A stretch of 47,497 nt of DNA from Candidatus Erginobacter occultus. GTDB taxonomy: Bacteria; Auribacterota; Erginobacteria; Erginobacterales; Erginobacteraceae. Below are positions 14,641-22,320 of the stretch, piece by piece. The notes under the pieces were generated by a model, which made no database searches, was not told the origin of the DNA, and worked only from the letters and a program-made list of their open reading frames with translations. Every line of letters starts with the position of its first letter. Positions within the stretch are counted from its first letter, which is position 1. Where the stretch lies: positions 1-47,497 of the forward strand of contig JAVCCZ010000211.1 of the NCBI GenBank assembly GCA_030765265.1. Reading direction: 5' to 3'. The translations under genes were made by a program, and so were the position numbers.

Positions 14641-15858
14641 TCAGTCGGTCTCGTATCCGGCCCGTCGGATGGCGCGGACGAGTTCGTCCCGGTCGAGGGA
14701 TTTTCCCCGGACCCGGACCTCTCCCGCCCGGAGATCGGGGGCGGCGCTTTCGACCCCGGGGAGGGACTCGAGGGCGGCCTTCACCGACTTGACGCAGTGC
14801 CCGCAGGTCATCCCCCGGATCGGGATAACTAACTCCCCGGGTTTTTCCGCCGCCCGCTCCACCGACGGTGAAATGATCCCCGCCACCCGCCGGCCCAACA
14901 AAAAGATCAGGAGAGCACAGACGGCGAGGGCGGAGGTGACCTGGAGGAGGCTGCCGCTGGTTCCGTGATGGTGGACCGTCCCGCCCGCGTCTCCCAGCAC
15001 CCAGTCAAAGGCCAGGCCGAACAGGATGCTCATCACCGCCACGGTTCCCAGGTAAATGGCCAGGACCCTCTTGCCCAATGAGCGGTAAACCGCGCCCAGG
15101 GTGGCGATGTTGGTGGCCGGCCCGGCCATCAGAAAGACCAGGGCCGCCCCGGTCGGCAGCCCGGCCGCGATCAGGGCCGCGGCGATCGGAACCGATCCGG
15201 TGGTGCAGACATAAAGGGGCAGGGCGATGACCAGCATCGTCAGCATCGCCACTATGCCCCCCGTCCAGTCGGCTTCGGCCAGGTAGCCAGCCGGTACCAG
15301 TATTGAGATCAGGGCCGAGAGCAGGATCCCGAAAACGATCCAGAGATCGATAGAGCCCAGCAGGTCGAAGATCGCGTAACGGAGTACTGCCTCAGCCGAG
15401 GGCCGGACCCGTTTGCCGGCGGTGAGCGGCGCGGCCGGTCCCTCGATTTCCTTCTTCCCGGTCAGGTTGACCAGGACCCCGCCGATCATCCCGGTGACGA
15501 AGGCGGCCAGAACCTTGAAGAGGGCGAACGGCCACCCGAGAAAGGAGGCCGAGACCAGGATCGAGTCGACCCCGGTCTGGGGGGTGGAGATCAAAAATCC
15601 GGTCGCCGCCCCCTTTGAGGCCCCCTCGTTCTTCAATCCGATCGCGGTCGGGATCACCCCGCAGGAGCAGAGCGGCATCGGGATTCCGAAGAGGACCGCC
15701 CGCATCACGTCCCGGTAGCTCTTGCCGCTCAGGTGTCGGGAGATCAGACCCGGGGGAAGCAGGACGTGGAGCAGCCCGGCGATCAGGAGCCCCAGCAAAA
15801 GTGCCGGTGAGAGCTCGAGCAGAACCCCCCAGACCTGGATGAAATATTCCGCGATCAT
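14641..15858 (-). CDS. SO_0444-type metal efflux permease with C-terminal HMA domain
   Basis: A 405-residue inner-membrane protein of the DUF318-like permease family, annotated elsewhere as Cu/Zn efflux (SO_0444). About eight to ten helices are visible. The signature GIPMPLCSCGVIPTAIGLKN is followed by GFLISTPQTGVDSI. The second half repeats the plan with YVCTTGSVPIAAALIAAG and FLMAGPATNIATL. A His-rich loop (VHHHG) and one more helix precede a heavy-metal-associated domain near residue 345 (IPIRGMTCGHCVKSVKAALE), whose two Cys would bind a soft metal ion. It is transcribed away from the nitroreductase gene, behind a CTGGCA/TATATT promoter-like pair near 15905-15930. Confidence 0.87.
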   Translation of the reverse strand: MIAEYFIQVWGVLLELSPALLLGLLIAGLLHVLLPPGLISRHLSGKSYRDVMRAVLFGIPMPLCSCGVIPTAIGLKNEGASKGAATGFLISTPQTGVDSILVSASFLGWPFALFKVLAAFVTGMIGGVLVNLTGKKEIEGPAAPLTAGKRVRPSAEAVLRYAIFDLLGSIDLWIVFGILLSALISILVPAGYLAEADWTGGIVAMLTMLVIALPLYVCTTGSVPIAAALIAAGLPTGAALVFLMAGPATNIATLGAVYRSLGKRVLAIYLGTVAVMSILFGLAFDWVLGDAGGTVHHHGTSGSLLQVTSALAVCALLIFLLGRRVAGIISPSVERAAEKPGELVIPIRGMTCGHCVKSVKAALESLPGVESAAPDLRAGEVRVRGKSLDRDELVRAIRRAGYETD

Positions 15859-15877
15859 AGTATTTTTCTCTGTGTTA

Positions 15878-15902
15878 GTTCGACCCGTCCGACTTGTCCG
15901 AC
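15878..15902. repeat. Period-9 microrepeat GTTCGACCC/GTCCGACTT/GTCCGAC
   Basis: Two complete units and one partial unit of a 9-base repeat lie in the 5' region of the permease gene (minus strand GTCGGACAA GTCGGACGG GTCGAAC). A run with the same period and related bases occurs at 40361-40382. Confidence 0.55.
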
Positions 15903-15981
15903 AATATACAATATCATTGCCAAAGTTGCCAGATCCGGCATAGAATCACGGTTCTGTAAACATCATCAGGGAGGAGAGATT

Positions 15982-16518
15982 ATGGACCTTTATGCCGCGA
16001 TCGAACGCCGCTACAGTTACCGGGGGCCGTTTACGGATGACCCGGTGCCGGACGAGGATCTGAAACGGATCGTCGAGGCGGGGTTGGCCGCCCCCTCGGG
16101 AAAGAATGCCCAGACCACTTCCTTCGTGATCGTAAATGACCCCGCTCTGGTGAAGACGATCGGGTCGATGCACCCCGAGAACCAGGCCCTTCGCCAGGCG
16201 AAAGCCCTGATCGCCGCCGTGATCGACCGCCGCCCGGAGGCGGTTTACGAGGGTTTCTCCTTCCAGGTCGAGGACTGCGCGGCGGCGGCGGAGAATATGC
16301 TGCTGGCGATCACCGCGCTCGGCTATTGCTCGGTCTGGGTCGACGGCTGGCTGAGACGGGAGGGGCGGGCGGAGAAGATCGGCGGCCTCCTCGGCCTGCC
16401 GGAGGAGAAGGTGGTTCGGATCCTCCTCCCGGTCGGGGTCCCTGCCGGCGAAGGTCCCCGGCCGGCCAAGAAACCTTTTTCCCGCCGGGCCTGGTTCAAT
16501 AGCTGGGGCGGGGAGTAG
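15982..16518 (+). CDS. Nitroreductase-family FMN-dependent oxidoreductase
   Basis: A 178-residue cytoplasmic flavoprotein that uses NAD(P)H to reduce nitro, quinone or related groups. The FMN phosphate-binding start (LYAAIERRYSYRGPF) and LKRIVEAGLAAPSGKNAQTTSFVIV are typical. GYCSVWVDGW and GLPEEKVVRILLPVGVPAG form the C-terminal FMN pocket. Length is that of the short family branch. ATG 15982 follows GGGAGGAG. The stop is 5 bases before yjbQ, so the two form an operon. The physiological substrate is unknown. Confidence 0.88.
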   Translation: MDLYAAIERRYSYRGPFTDDPVPDEDLKRIVEAGLAAPSGKNAQTTSFVIVNDPALVKTIGSMHPENQALRQAKALIAAVIDRRPEAVYEGFSFQVEDCAAAAENMLLAITALGYCSVWVDGWLRREGRAEKIGGLLGLPEEKVVRILLPVGVPAGEGPRPAKKPFSRRAWFNSWGGE

Positions 16519-16523
16519 CCGCT

Positions 16524-16937
16524 ATGCACCGGGAGGTCATCACCCTGGAGACCGGCCGGCGGGAGGAACTGGTCGATATCACCGAACGGGTGGCGACGGC
16601 GGTCGGGAAGAGCGGGATTGCCGAAGGCCTGGTCTCGGTTTACGCCCACGGAGCGACGGCGGCGGTGATGGTCCAGGAGAACTGGGACGCCAGCGTGCCG
16701 GAGGATATGGTCAACTTCCTCAAGGAAATCATCCCCCGGGGGGTATGGCTCCACGACCGCCAGGACGGCAACGGCGACGCCCACCTCAAGTCCGGGCTGG
16801 TCGGCCCCTCGGAGACGATCCCGGTGATCGAGGGCCAGCTCGGGCTTTCGACCTGGCAGGGGATCTTCTTCTGCGAGTTCGACGGCCCCCGCTCCCCCCG
16901 CCGGGTGATCTGCACCGTCCTCGGCGACACCACCTGA
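16524..16937 (+). CDS. yjbQ: YjbQ / UPF0047 family protein
   Basis: A 137-residue protein of the YjbQ family, which contains a small beta-barrel trimer with conserved His residues. Some databases call it secondary thiamine-phosphate synthase; the physiological role is not settled. Family motifs are VSVYAHGATAAVMVQENWD, NGDAHLKSGLVGPSETIPV and LGLSTWQGIFFCEFDGPR. Length is normal. It begins 5 bases after the nitroreductase stop, with GGCGGGGAG inside that gene serving as ribosome site. An inverted-repeat element begins 14 bases after its stop and may end the transcript. Confidence 0.9.
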   Translation: MHREVITLETGRREELVDITERVATAVGKSGIAEGLVSVYAHGATAAVMVQENWDASVPEDMVNFLKEIIPRGVWLHDRQDGNGDAHLKSGLVGPSETIPVIEGQLGLSTWQGIFFCEFDGPRSPRRVICTVLGDTT

Positions 16938-16950
16938 ATCACTTTTATTT

Positions 16951-17103
16951 GAACCGCAGAGAACGCAAAGAACGCAGAGAGTTTTAAGGCATTAATCCGA
17001 GGGTAATTACGTTGCTGGCTACTGTGAGTTTCAGAATGGGGTTTGGATTTCCGAGCTGAAACACTTAATCTTTTCTCTGCGTCCTCTGCGTTCTCTGCGG
17101 TTC
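16951..17103. repeat. 153-bp inverted-repeat element, CGCAGAGAACG type (copy A)
   Basis: The left arm 16951-16980 (GAACCGCAGAGAACGCAAAG plus AACGCAGAGA) and the right arm 17074-17103 are reverse complements in 28 of 30 positions. Each arm is itself a 9-10 base microrepeat. The 93-bp interior carries no ORF. A second element of the same design but different interior lies at 22124-22296. The right arm ends 17 bases before the oxidoreductase start. Confidence 0.8.
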
Positions 17104-17120
17104 ATTCTTTATTCTTTGCG

Positions 17121-18095
17121 GTGAATAATTCAAGACGGAAATTGAGGTGGGGGATTCTCTCCACCGCCCGGATCAACCGGCGGTTCATCCCCGCGCTGAG
17201 GAAGTCCTGCCGATCGGAACTGGTCGCCTGCGGCGGCCGGGACTCGGAGCGGACCCGCGCTTTCGCGGATTGCTGGGAAATCGGGGGAGCCGAGCCCTCC
17301 TGCGAATCCGTTCTCGCCCGTTCCGACATTGACGTCGTCTATATCCCGCTCCCCAACAGCCTCCACCGGGAGTGGGCGGTCCGGGCCGCCCGGGCCGGGA
17401 GACATATTCTCTGCGAGAAGCCGCTGGGGGTGAACCGGGTCGAGGCCGAAGTGATGGCGGCGGCGGCCGGGGAGAACGGGGTGGTTCTGATGGAGGCGAT
17501 GGCCTATCGCTGCCACCCCCAGTTTCTCCGGCTGAGGGAGCTGCTCCGGGCGGGGGCGGTCGGGAAAGTCCGCCTGATCCGGTCCTGGTTTCGATTCTCC
17601 CTTCCACCAGGGGATAACATCCGCTGGTTGCCCGAACTGGGAGGCGGGGTCCTCCTCGATGTCGGTTGCTACCCGGTTAACTTCGCCCTGGCGGTTGCGG
17701 GGGAGCTTCCGGAAGCGGTCTCATCTACCCGGCGGCGGGGTCCGACCGGGGTCGATATCTTGACCGCCGGCCGTCTGGAGTTCCCCTCCGGGACCGTCGC
17801 CCAGTTCGACTGCTCCTTCGTCCTCCCTTACGGGGCCGGGGCGGAAGTGATCGGGGAAGAGGGGGTTATCCGGATCGTCCATCCCTGGCAGCCGGATACC
17901 GACGGCAAGGGGAGCGGCTTGATCCGGGTCGCCCGGGACGACAGCGAGACCGCTATCCCGACCACCCCCGCCGATCCCTACCTCTGCGAGATTGAGGCGA
18001 TGGAAGCCGCGGTTCTCGACGGTATCCCTCTTCCTTACCCGGTCTCGGAGAGCCTGCTTAACGCCCGGGTCCTGGAATCCCTGGCTGCCGACTGA
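17121..18095 (+). CDS. Gfo/Idh/MocA-family NAD(P)-dependent oxidoreductase
   Basis: A cytoplasmic dehydrogenase of about 324 residues. The Rossmann start is LRWGILSTARINRRFIPAL. Then come DIDVVYIPLPNSLHREWAVRAARAGRHILCEKPLGVN with the catalytic-site EKP motif, AMAYRCHPQFLRLRELL and GGGVLLDVGCYPVNFAL. The C-terminal sheet contributes to the sugar or polyol site. The nearest well-known group is the trans-1,2-dihydrobenzene-1,2-diol/glucose-fructose oxidoreductase branch, but substrate is not predictable. The frame is open to 17043 through an inverted-repeat arm. I prefer GTG 17121; TTG 17142, one residue before RWGIL, is an alternative. No strong ribosome site is visible for any of them. Confidence 0.85.
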   Translation: MNNSRRKLRWGILSTARINRRFIPALRKSCRSELVACGGRDSERTRAFADCWEIGGAEPSCESVLARSDIDVVYIPLPNSLHREWAVRAARAGRHILCEKPLGVNRVEAEVMAAAAGENGVVLMEAMAYRCHPQFLRLRELLRAGAVGKVRLIRSWFRFSLPPGDNIRWLPELGGGVLLDVGCYPVNFALAVAGELPEAVSSTRRRGPTGVDILTAGRLEFPSGTVAQFDCSFVLPYGAGAEVIGEEGVIRIVHPWQPDTDGKGSGLIRVARDDSETAIPTTPADPYLCEIEAMEAAVLDGIPLPYPVSESLLNARVLESLAAD

Positions 18096-18152
18096 TTACC
18101 GATCAATGATTACTTTCCTGCCCGTCCCCGCATTTCGTCCCCGCATTTGTTC

Positions 18153-18182
18153 TTGACATAGTCCTGGCTTTCCCTCAATACT
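18153..18182 (+). promoter_or_regulatory. Predicted promoter of the kinase/TPR operon
   Basis: TTGACA (18153-18158) is followed after 18 bases by AATACT (18177-18182, 4 of 6). A 13-base direct repeat CGTCCCCGCATTT lies just upstream. Confidence 0.4.
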
Positions 18183-18191
18183 ACCACCCCT

Positions 18192-18210
18192 TCCGGACGA
18201 TCAGTCCGGA
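18192..18210 (+). promoter_or_regulatory. 5'-leader hairpin of the kinase gene
   Basis: TCCGGAC and GTCCGGA form a perfect 7-bp stem with loop GATCA, about 40 bases before ATG 18253 and just after the predicted start of transcription. It could protect the 5' end of the message or act as a regulatory site. Confidence 0.35.
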
Positions 18211-18252
18211 GCAACAATTTCGTTCAACCGAAAAATCAAGGAGTAAGCACCG

Positions 18253-19572
18253 ATGAAAAAGAAAACCAAGGCGCCGGCCAAAACCGGTACCCGGAAGACC
18301 GCCGGCAAGAAAGCCGCCGGGAAGCCGGTGGTCAAGAAGACGGGGGTGAAAAAAGCCGTTCCGAAGAAGAAGCCGGCCGTGAAGAAAGCCGTTCCGAAGA
18401 AGAAAGCGGCGGTGAAGAAGCCGGTGGTGAAGAAAGCCGTTCCGAAGAAGAAGGCGGCGGTGAAGAAAGCCCGCCCGGCCGGGAAAAAATCCGCCGTTAA
18501 GCGTCCGGCCCGGGCGAAGAAGGCCGTTCCGGCCGCGGCGGCGGCGGTGAACTGGGACGAGATCTACGAGATGGAGATCGTCACCCGGGCCCGGGGCTGG
18601 AACCGGGCCCGCGACGTGGGTACCATCGAGGGAATCAACCGCAGGATGGCCTTCGGGGGCTTTCTCGACGTAATCCGGGACGCCGACCGGGCCTACGAAT
18701 CGACGATCTGGAAGATCGCCGGGGAGATTCTCGGCCGCCGGGATACCGTCCGGATGGTGATCGTCGCCGGTCCCAGCTCTTCCGGGAAGACTACCACCAC
18801 CCTGAAGCTCCGCGACGCGCTGCGGGCGATGGGGGAGGATCCCCTGGTCCTGCCCCTGGATAACTACTTCTGGAACCTCAAGGATCAGCCCCGGGACGAG
18901 CACGGCGACTACAACTTCGAATCCCCCGAAGCCCTGGATATCAAGACCATCAACCGGAACCTGACCGAACTTCTCTCCGGCCGGGAGACCGTGGCCCCGA
19001 TATATAATTTCAAGACCGGGCGGCGGGAGCAGGAAGGGGTGAAGCTCAGCCTGGCCCCCGGCCAGCTGCTCCTGGTGGAAGGGCTCCACGGGCTGCACGA
19101 GCCGCTCTCCGAGGGGATCCCGGAAGAGACCCGCTACCGGGTCTACATCGAGGCCATCTGCCAGCTCCAGAACCGGGACTACAAATTCGTCCCCTGGACG
19201 GACATCCGGCTGCTTCGCCGGATGGTCCGGGACAACACCCACCGGAATTATACCCCGGAGAAGACCCTGGGCCACTGGCACTACGTCCGGAAAGAGGAGA
19301 AGGAGTATATCGTTCCCTTCATCGCCCGGGCCGAGGCGGTGGTCAACGGCTATCTGCCCTACGAGCTGCCGGTTTATAAGAAGTATCTTTACCGGGCGCT
19401 GAAGAAAGCGGTGGAGAATTACGCCGGGGTCGAGGGCCGGGAAGATGCCTATCTGCGGGGACTGCGTTGCCTCGACTGGCTGGAAGAGATCAATGAACTG
19501 GAAGACGATTCGGTAATCTCGCCCACCTCCCTGATCCGGGAATTCATCGGCGGCGGGATTTACGAATACTAG
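18253..19572 (+). CDS. Uridine-kinase-like P-loop kinase with N-terminal histone-H1-like Lys/Ala tail
   Basis: A 439-residue protein. Residues 1 to about 97 are a Lys-Ala-Pro-Val tail built from repeats of VKKAVPKKKAAVKK, also repeated at DNA level near 18343, 18379 and 18427. It resembles histone H1-like nucleoid proteins. Residues about 98-439 match the kinase half of bacterial nucleoside kinases, which usually carry N-terminal TGS/SAD domains. They hold Walker A IVAGPSSSGKTTTTLKL, then LPLDNYFWNLKDQPRDEHGD, YNFESPEALD, APIYNFKTGRRE and LLVEGLHGLHEPL. The kinase part should phosphorylate a uridine-like nucleoside. The tail should bind nucleic acid or polyphosphate (inference). ATG 18253 follows AAGGAG. 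A TPR gene follows after 17 bases. Confidence 0.85.
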   Translation: MKKKTKAPAKTGTRKTAGKKAAGKPVVKKTGVKKAVPKKKPAVKKAVPKKKAAVKKPVVKKAVPKKKAAVKKARPAGKKSAVKRPARAKKAVPAAAAAVNWDEIYEMEIVTRARGWNRARDVGTIEGINRRMAFGGFLDVIRDADRAYESTIWKIAGEILGRRDTVRMVIVAGPSSSGKTTTTLKLRDALRAMGEDPLVLPLDNYFWNLKDQPRDEHGDYNFESPEALDIKTINRNLTELLSGRETVAPIYNFKTGRREQEGVKLSLAPGQLLLVEGLHGLHEPLSEGIPEETRYRVYIEAICQLQNRDYKFVPWTDIRLLRRMVRDNTHRNYTPEKTLGHWHYVRKEEKEYIVPFIARAEAVVNGYLPYELPVYKKYLYRALKKAVENYAGVEGREDAYLRGLRCLDWLEEINELEDDSVISPTSLIREFIGGGIYEY

Positions 19573-19589
19573 AATGGAGGAATAACATC

Positions 19590-20957
19590 GTGAAAAATAT
19601 CAAAGATTTGAAACTGAAACTGACCACCCCCAAGCAGAAAGAGGTCTACGAGCGGATCAACCTCCAGCCCTCCCGGCTGGAGGGATACCGACACCTGGCC
19701 CGTCTCCTGGCCCGCGAGGATGCCCTGGCCGGGGCGGAGAAGGTGATCCGGTTCGCCCTGACCCTCTTCCCCAAGGACCGCCTGACCCGGGAACAGCTGG
19801 CCGGGATCTACGAAGATATGAAAAAGCCGGCCCGGGCGGCGGAGATCTACCGTTCCCTGATCAAGGACGGGGAGAGCTGGTCGGCCTATGTCCGCCTGGC
19901 GAGGATTTTAAGAAAGAAAGGGGATTTCGAGGGGGCGATCGCCGTCTTCAAGTCCATCCCCTACAAGCATCCTTTCCGGGAGCGGACCTATTCCCCGCTT
20001 TACGACCTCTATTTCCTGATGGGCGCCCACAAGCGGGGGATCAAGAACGCCGAGGAATGCATCCGGCGCTGCGGTCCCACCTTCCAGTGGTACAAGAAGC
20101 TGGGCCGGTTGTATATGAAGGACGGCAACAAGGCCAAGGGTATCGAGTGGCTGAAGAAGGCCCTCCGGCTCAACCCCGAAGATCTCGACACGGTCAAGCT
20201 GATCGGTCTGGCCAACCTCGATCTCGGCAACCACGGGGTCGCCCGGAACTGGTTCGCCAAAATGCTCAAGCAGGATCCGGAATCCTACCAGGCCCATATC
20301 GAGTTGGCCGAACTGGCGCTCCGGTTGGGGAAACTCGACGAGGCGAAGAAGTGGGTCGACGAGATCCGCCGGGTCCAGAAGAAGAAAGGCGAGCCCTGGG
20401 ACTCCCGTTCCAAGCTGGCGATGGCCGAGTATTATCTCCGGAAGGAAAATTACAAGAAGGCGGTCGAGCTGGCCGTCGACGGACTGGGCGAGACCCCCTT
20501 CTACTACCCGGGGGAACTGATCCACGCCCACGGAATCCTGGCCAAGGGTTACGAAAAGCTCGACGATGCCTTCAAGAGCGAGGTCCACTCCCGGATCGAG
20601 AAGGAACTGGCCGAAAACCCCGACGCCTTCAACGCCTTTATCGACCTGGCGAGGAAACTGGAGAAGGAGAAGAAGCTCGACGGGGCCAAGGAAGTCCTGG
20701 AGCAACTCCTGATCACCTTTCCCGGCAACGCCCTCACCCTGCTCAGCCTGGCCGAGGCCCAGTTCAAGCGGGGGATGACCGAGTCCGCGGTCAAGCTGGC
20801 CCGGGCCGCCTCCGCCGGCGACGCGGGAAGCTTTATCCAGGACCAGGTCAAGGCCCTGAAACTCCTGATCCGGATCAGCCAGGCGGCGGGGAAGAAAGGC
20901 GCCGCCCGCGATTACGAGCGGAGGTTGACCAAGCTGCAGTCCGGGGAGAGCGCTTAG
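19590..20957 (+). CDS. Tetratricopeptide-repeat protein
   Basis: A 455-residue protein made almost entirely of TPR helices, with no signal peptide or membrane segment. Repeats are easily seen, for example PARAAEIYRSLIKDGESWSA, GNKAKGIEWLKKALRLNPED and GKLDEAKKWVDEIRR; about ten can be counted. It starts at GTG after TGGAGG (19575-19580) and lies 17 bases downstream of the tailed kinase, so they are probably one operon. TPR proteins act as protein-interaction scaffolds, and a link to the kinase or its tail is possible but unproven. Apart from the repeats I see no catalytic domain. Confidence 0.88.
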   Translation: MKNIKDLKLKLTTPKQKEVYERINLQPSRLEGYRHLARLLAREDALAGAEKVIRFALTLFPKDRLTREQLAGIYEDMKKPARAAEIYRSLIKDGESWSAYVRLARILRKKGDFEGAIAVFKSIPYKHPFRERTYSPLYDLYFLMGAHKRGIKNAEECIRRCGPTFQWYKKLGRLYMKDGNKAKGIEWLKKALRLNPEDLDTVKLIGLANLDLGNHGVARNWFAKMLKQDPESYQAHIELAELALRLGKLDEAKKWVDEIRRVQKKKGEPWDSRSKLAMAEYYLRKENYKKAVELAVDGLGETPFYYPGELIHAHGILAKGYEKLDDAFKSEVHSRIEKELAENPDAFNAFIDLARKLEKEKKLDGAKEVLEQLLITFPGNALTLLSLAEAQFKRGMTESAVKLARAASAGDAGSFIQDQVKALKLLIRISQAAGKKGAARDYERRLTKLQSGESA

Positions 20958-20975
20958 TCCGATTCCCAAATCGGA
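20958..20975 (+). terminator. Hairpin directly after the TPR gene
   Basis: TCCGATT (20958-20964) pairs with AATCGGA (20969-20975) around a 4-base loop, starting one base after the stop codon. Only TT follows, so termination would be weak. Confidence 0.3.
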
Positions 20976-21117
20976 TTAAGCGGCAACCGGATTCCGCCCC
21001 CGCCGGCCGCGGCCCGGGCGTGGACGTTTTCGATCCCGATAGCGATTATTGGGAGGATTTTCGGGGATTCTTTCCCCGGAGAAACGAATCGGTATCTTTC
21101 CGCGGCGTTGGTGGAGT

Positions 21118-22110
21118 ATGATCACTTATCTCAAACAGCCCCGTTTGGAGCATCCCCAGCTGCTGGCGGCCTGGCCGGGTATGGGATACGTCGCTTCGAA
21201 GACGGTCTCCTACCTGGCCGACGGGCTGAAGGCGGAACGTTTCGCCTTTATCAACCCGGATAATTATTTTACCCCGACCGGGGTGTCGGTGGAAAACAGC
21301 CTGGCCCGGATCCCTCCGCTGCCTTCGAGCAGTTTTTATTTCTGGAAGAACCCGCGGACGGGAAGCGACCTGATCCTTTTTCTCGGCGATTCCCAGCCCC
21401 CGGCGGAACTGCAGATCCGGATGGCCCGGGAGGTGACAGGTCTGGCGGTGAAGATGGGGGTGTTCAGGGCTTGGACTTTCGCCGCCGCCCCGGCTCCGAT
21501 CCAGCACCAGGACCAACCCCGGATCTGGTCCGTGGCCGGGACGGTGGAATTAAAGAGGTATCTCGCCGGCGAGGGGGTTGCCCTCCTGGAATCCGGGCAT
21601 ATCACCGGCCTCAACGGGCTGCTTCTGGGGGCGGCCGCCGAGGTGAAGATCCCCGGGATCTGCCTGCTGGGAGAGATCCCCCACTATACCGTCAACTTCG
21701 AGAATCCCCGGGCGGCGGCGGAGATCCTCCGGCTGCTCCAGCGGCTCCTCTCTTTCCGGATCGACCTTCTCCAGCTCCAGGTGGATATCGAGGAGTACGA
21801 CCAGGAGATCACCCGGCTCGGCCGGAAAGCCCAGGAGACGATGGCCGGCTTGATCTATCCCGGCCAGGAGATGGATGATTTCGAGGAGATGATGGAAGAT
21901 GAGGAGGGAGAGGAAGAAGAGGAAGAAGAGAGCCAGCCCCTGACCGCCGAGGGCCGCCGGCGGATTGAAGAACTCTTCCGGCAGGTGAGAAAAGACCCCC
22001 GGCAGGCCCCCCGACTGAAGGAGGAGCTGGACCGCTGGGGGATTTACCACCAGTACGAAGACCGTTTCCTCGACCTCTTCCGGGGAGAGCAGGGCCCCCG
22101 CGACAACTGA
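21118..22110 (+). CDS. PAC2 family protein
   Basis: A 330-residue cytoplasmic protein of the PAC2 family (named for proteasome assembly chaperone 2; bacterial members have ATP-grasp-associated or unknown roles). Recognisable are LLAAWPGMGYVASKTVSYLADGL, the segment FLGDSQPPAELQIRMAREVTGLAV, VAGTVELKRYL and ITGLNGLLLGAAAEVKIPGICLLGEIPHYTVN. The last 80 residues hold a very acidic run (about residues 279-297, mostly Glu/Asp) and a short helical tail ending in a tyrosine-containing segment. ATG 21118 follows GGTGGAG; the open frame extends 23 codons upstream without a ribosome site. No proteasome genes are in the window. Confidence 0.82.
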   Translation: MITYLKQPRLEHPQLLAAWPGMGYVASKTVSYLADGLKAERFAFINPDNYFTPTGVSVENSLARIPPLPSSSFYFWKNPRTGSDLILFLGDSQPPAELQIRMAREVTGLAVKMGVFRAWTFAAAPAPIQHQDQPRIWSVAGTVELKRYLAGEGVALLESGHITGLNGLLLGAAAEVKIPGICLLGEIPHYTVNFENPRAAAEILRLLQRLLSFRIDLLQLQVDIEEYDQEITRLGRKAQETMAGLIYPGQEMDDFEEMMEDEEGEEEEEEESQPLTAEGRRRIEELFRQVRKDPRQAPRLKEELDRWGIYHQYEDRFLDLFRGEQGPRDN

Positions 22111-22123
22111 CCCCAGAAAAATA

Positions 22124-22296
22124 TTCACCGCGGAGGCGCGGAGAACGCGGAGAAAGCATAGAGGTTACAGTTCCAATTCCGGCTTAAAATAATCTCCTTG
22201 AGGAACGCGGCATCAGGGGATGCCGGAGTGACCGTTCCCGATGTCGAACTCCTTAAATTGACCAGATCTCTGCGTTCTCCGCGCCTCCGCGGTGAA
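22124..22296. repeat. 173-bp inverted-repeat element, CGCGGAGAACG type (copy B)
   Basis: The left arm 22124-22153 and the right arm 22267-22296 are reverse complements in 29 of 30 positions. The core reads CACCGCGGAGGCGCGGAGAA and CGCGGAGA. The interior (about 113 bp) has no credible ORF and no similarity by eye to the interior of copy A at 16951-17103. It fills the gap between the PAC2 gene and the next membrane-protein gene. Confidence 0.8.
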
Positions 22297-22320
22297 ATGC
22301 TTCAGGCCGGGTAAGCAAGG

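Noticed and set aside
17043-17120. Upstream start for the Gfo/Idh/MocA gene.
   Set aside because: These codons fall in the right arm of an inverted-repeat element. The Rossmann motif begins much later.
18253-18545. Lys-rich tail as a separate histone-like gene joined by a frameshift.
   Set aside because: The frame is continuous, with no stop or internal ribosome site between tail and kinase, and the next gene is properly spaced.
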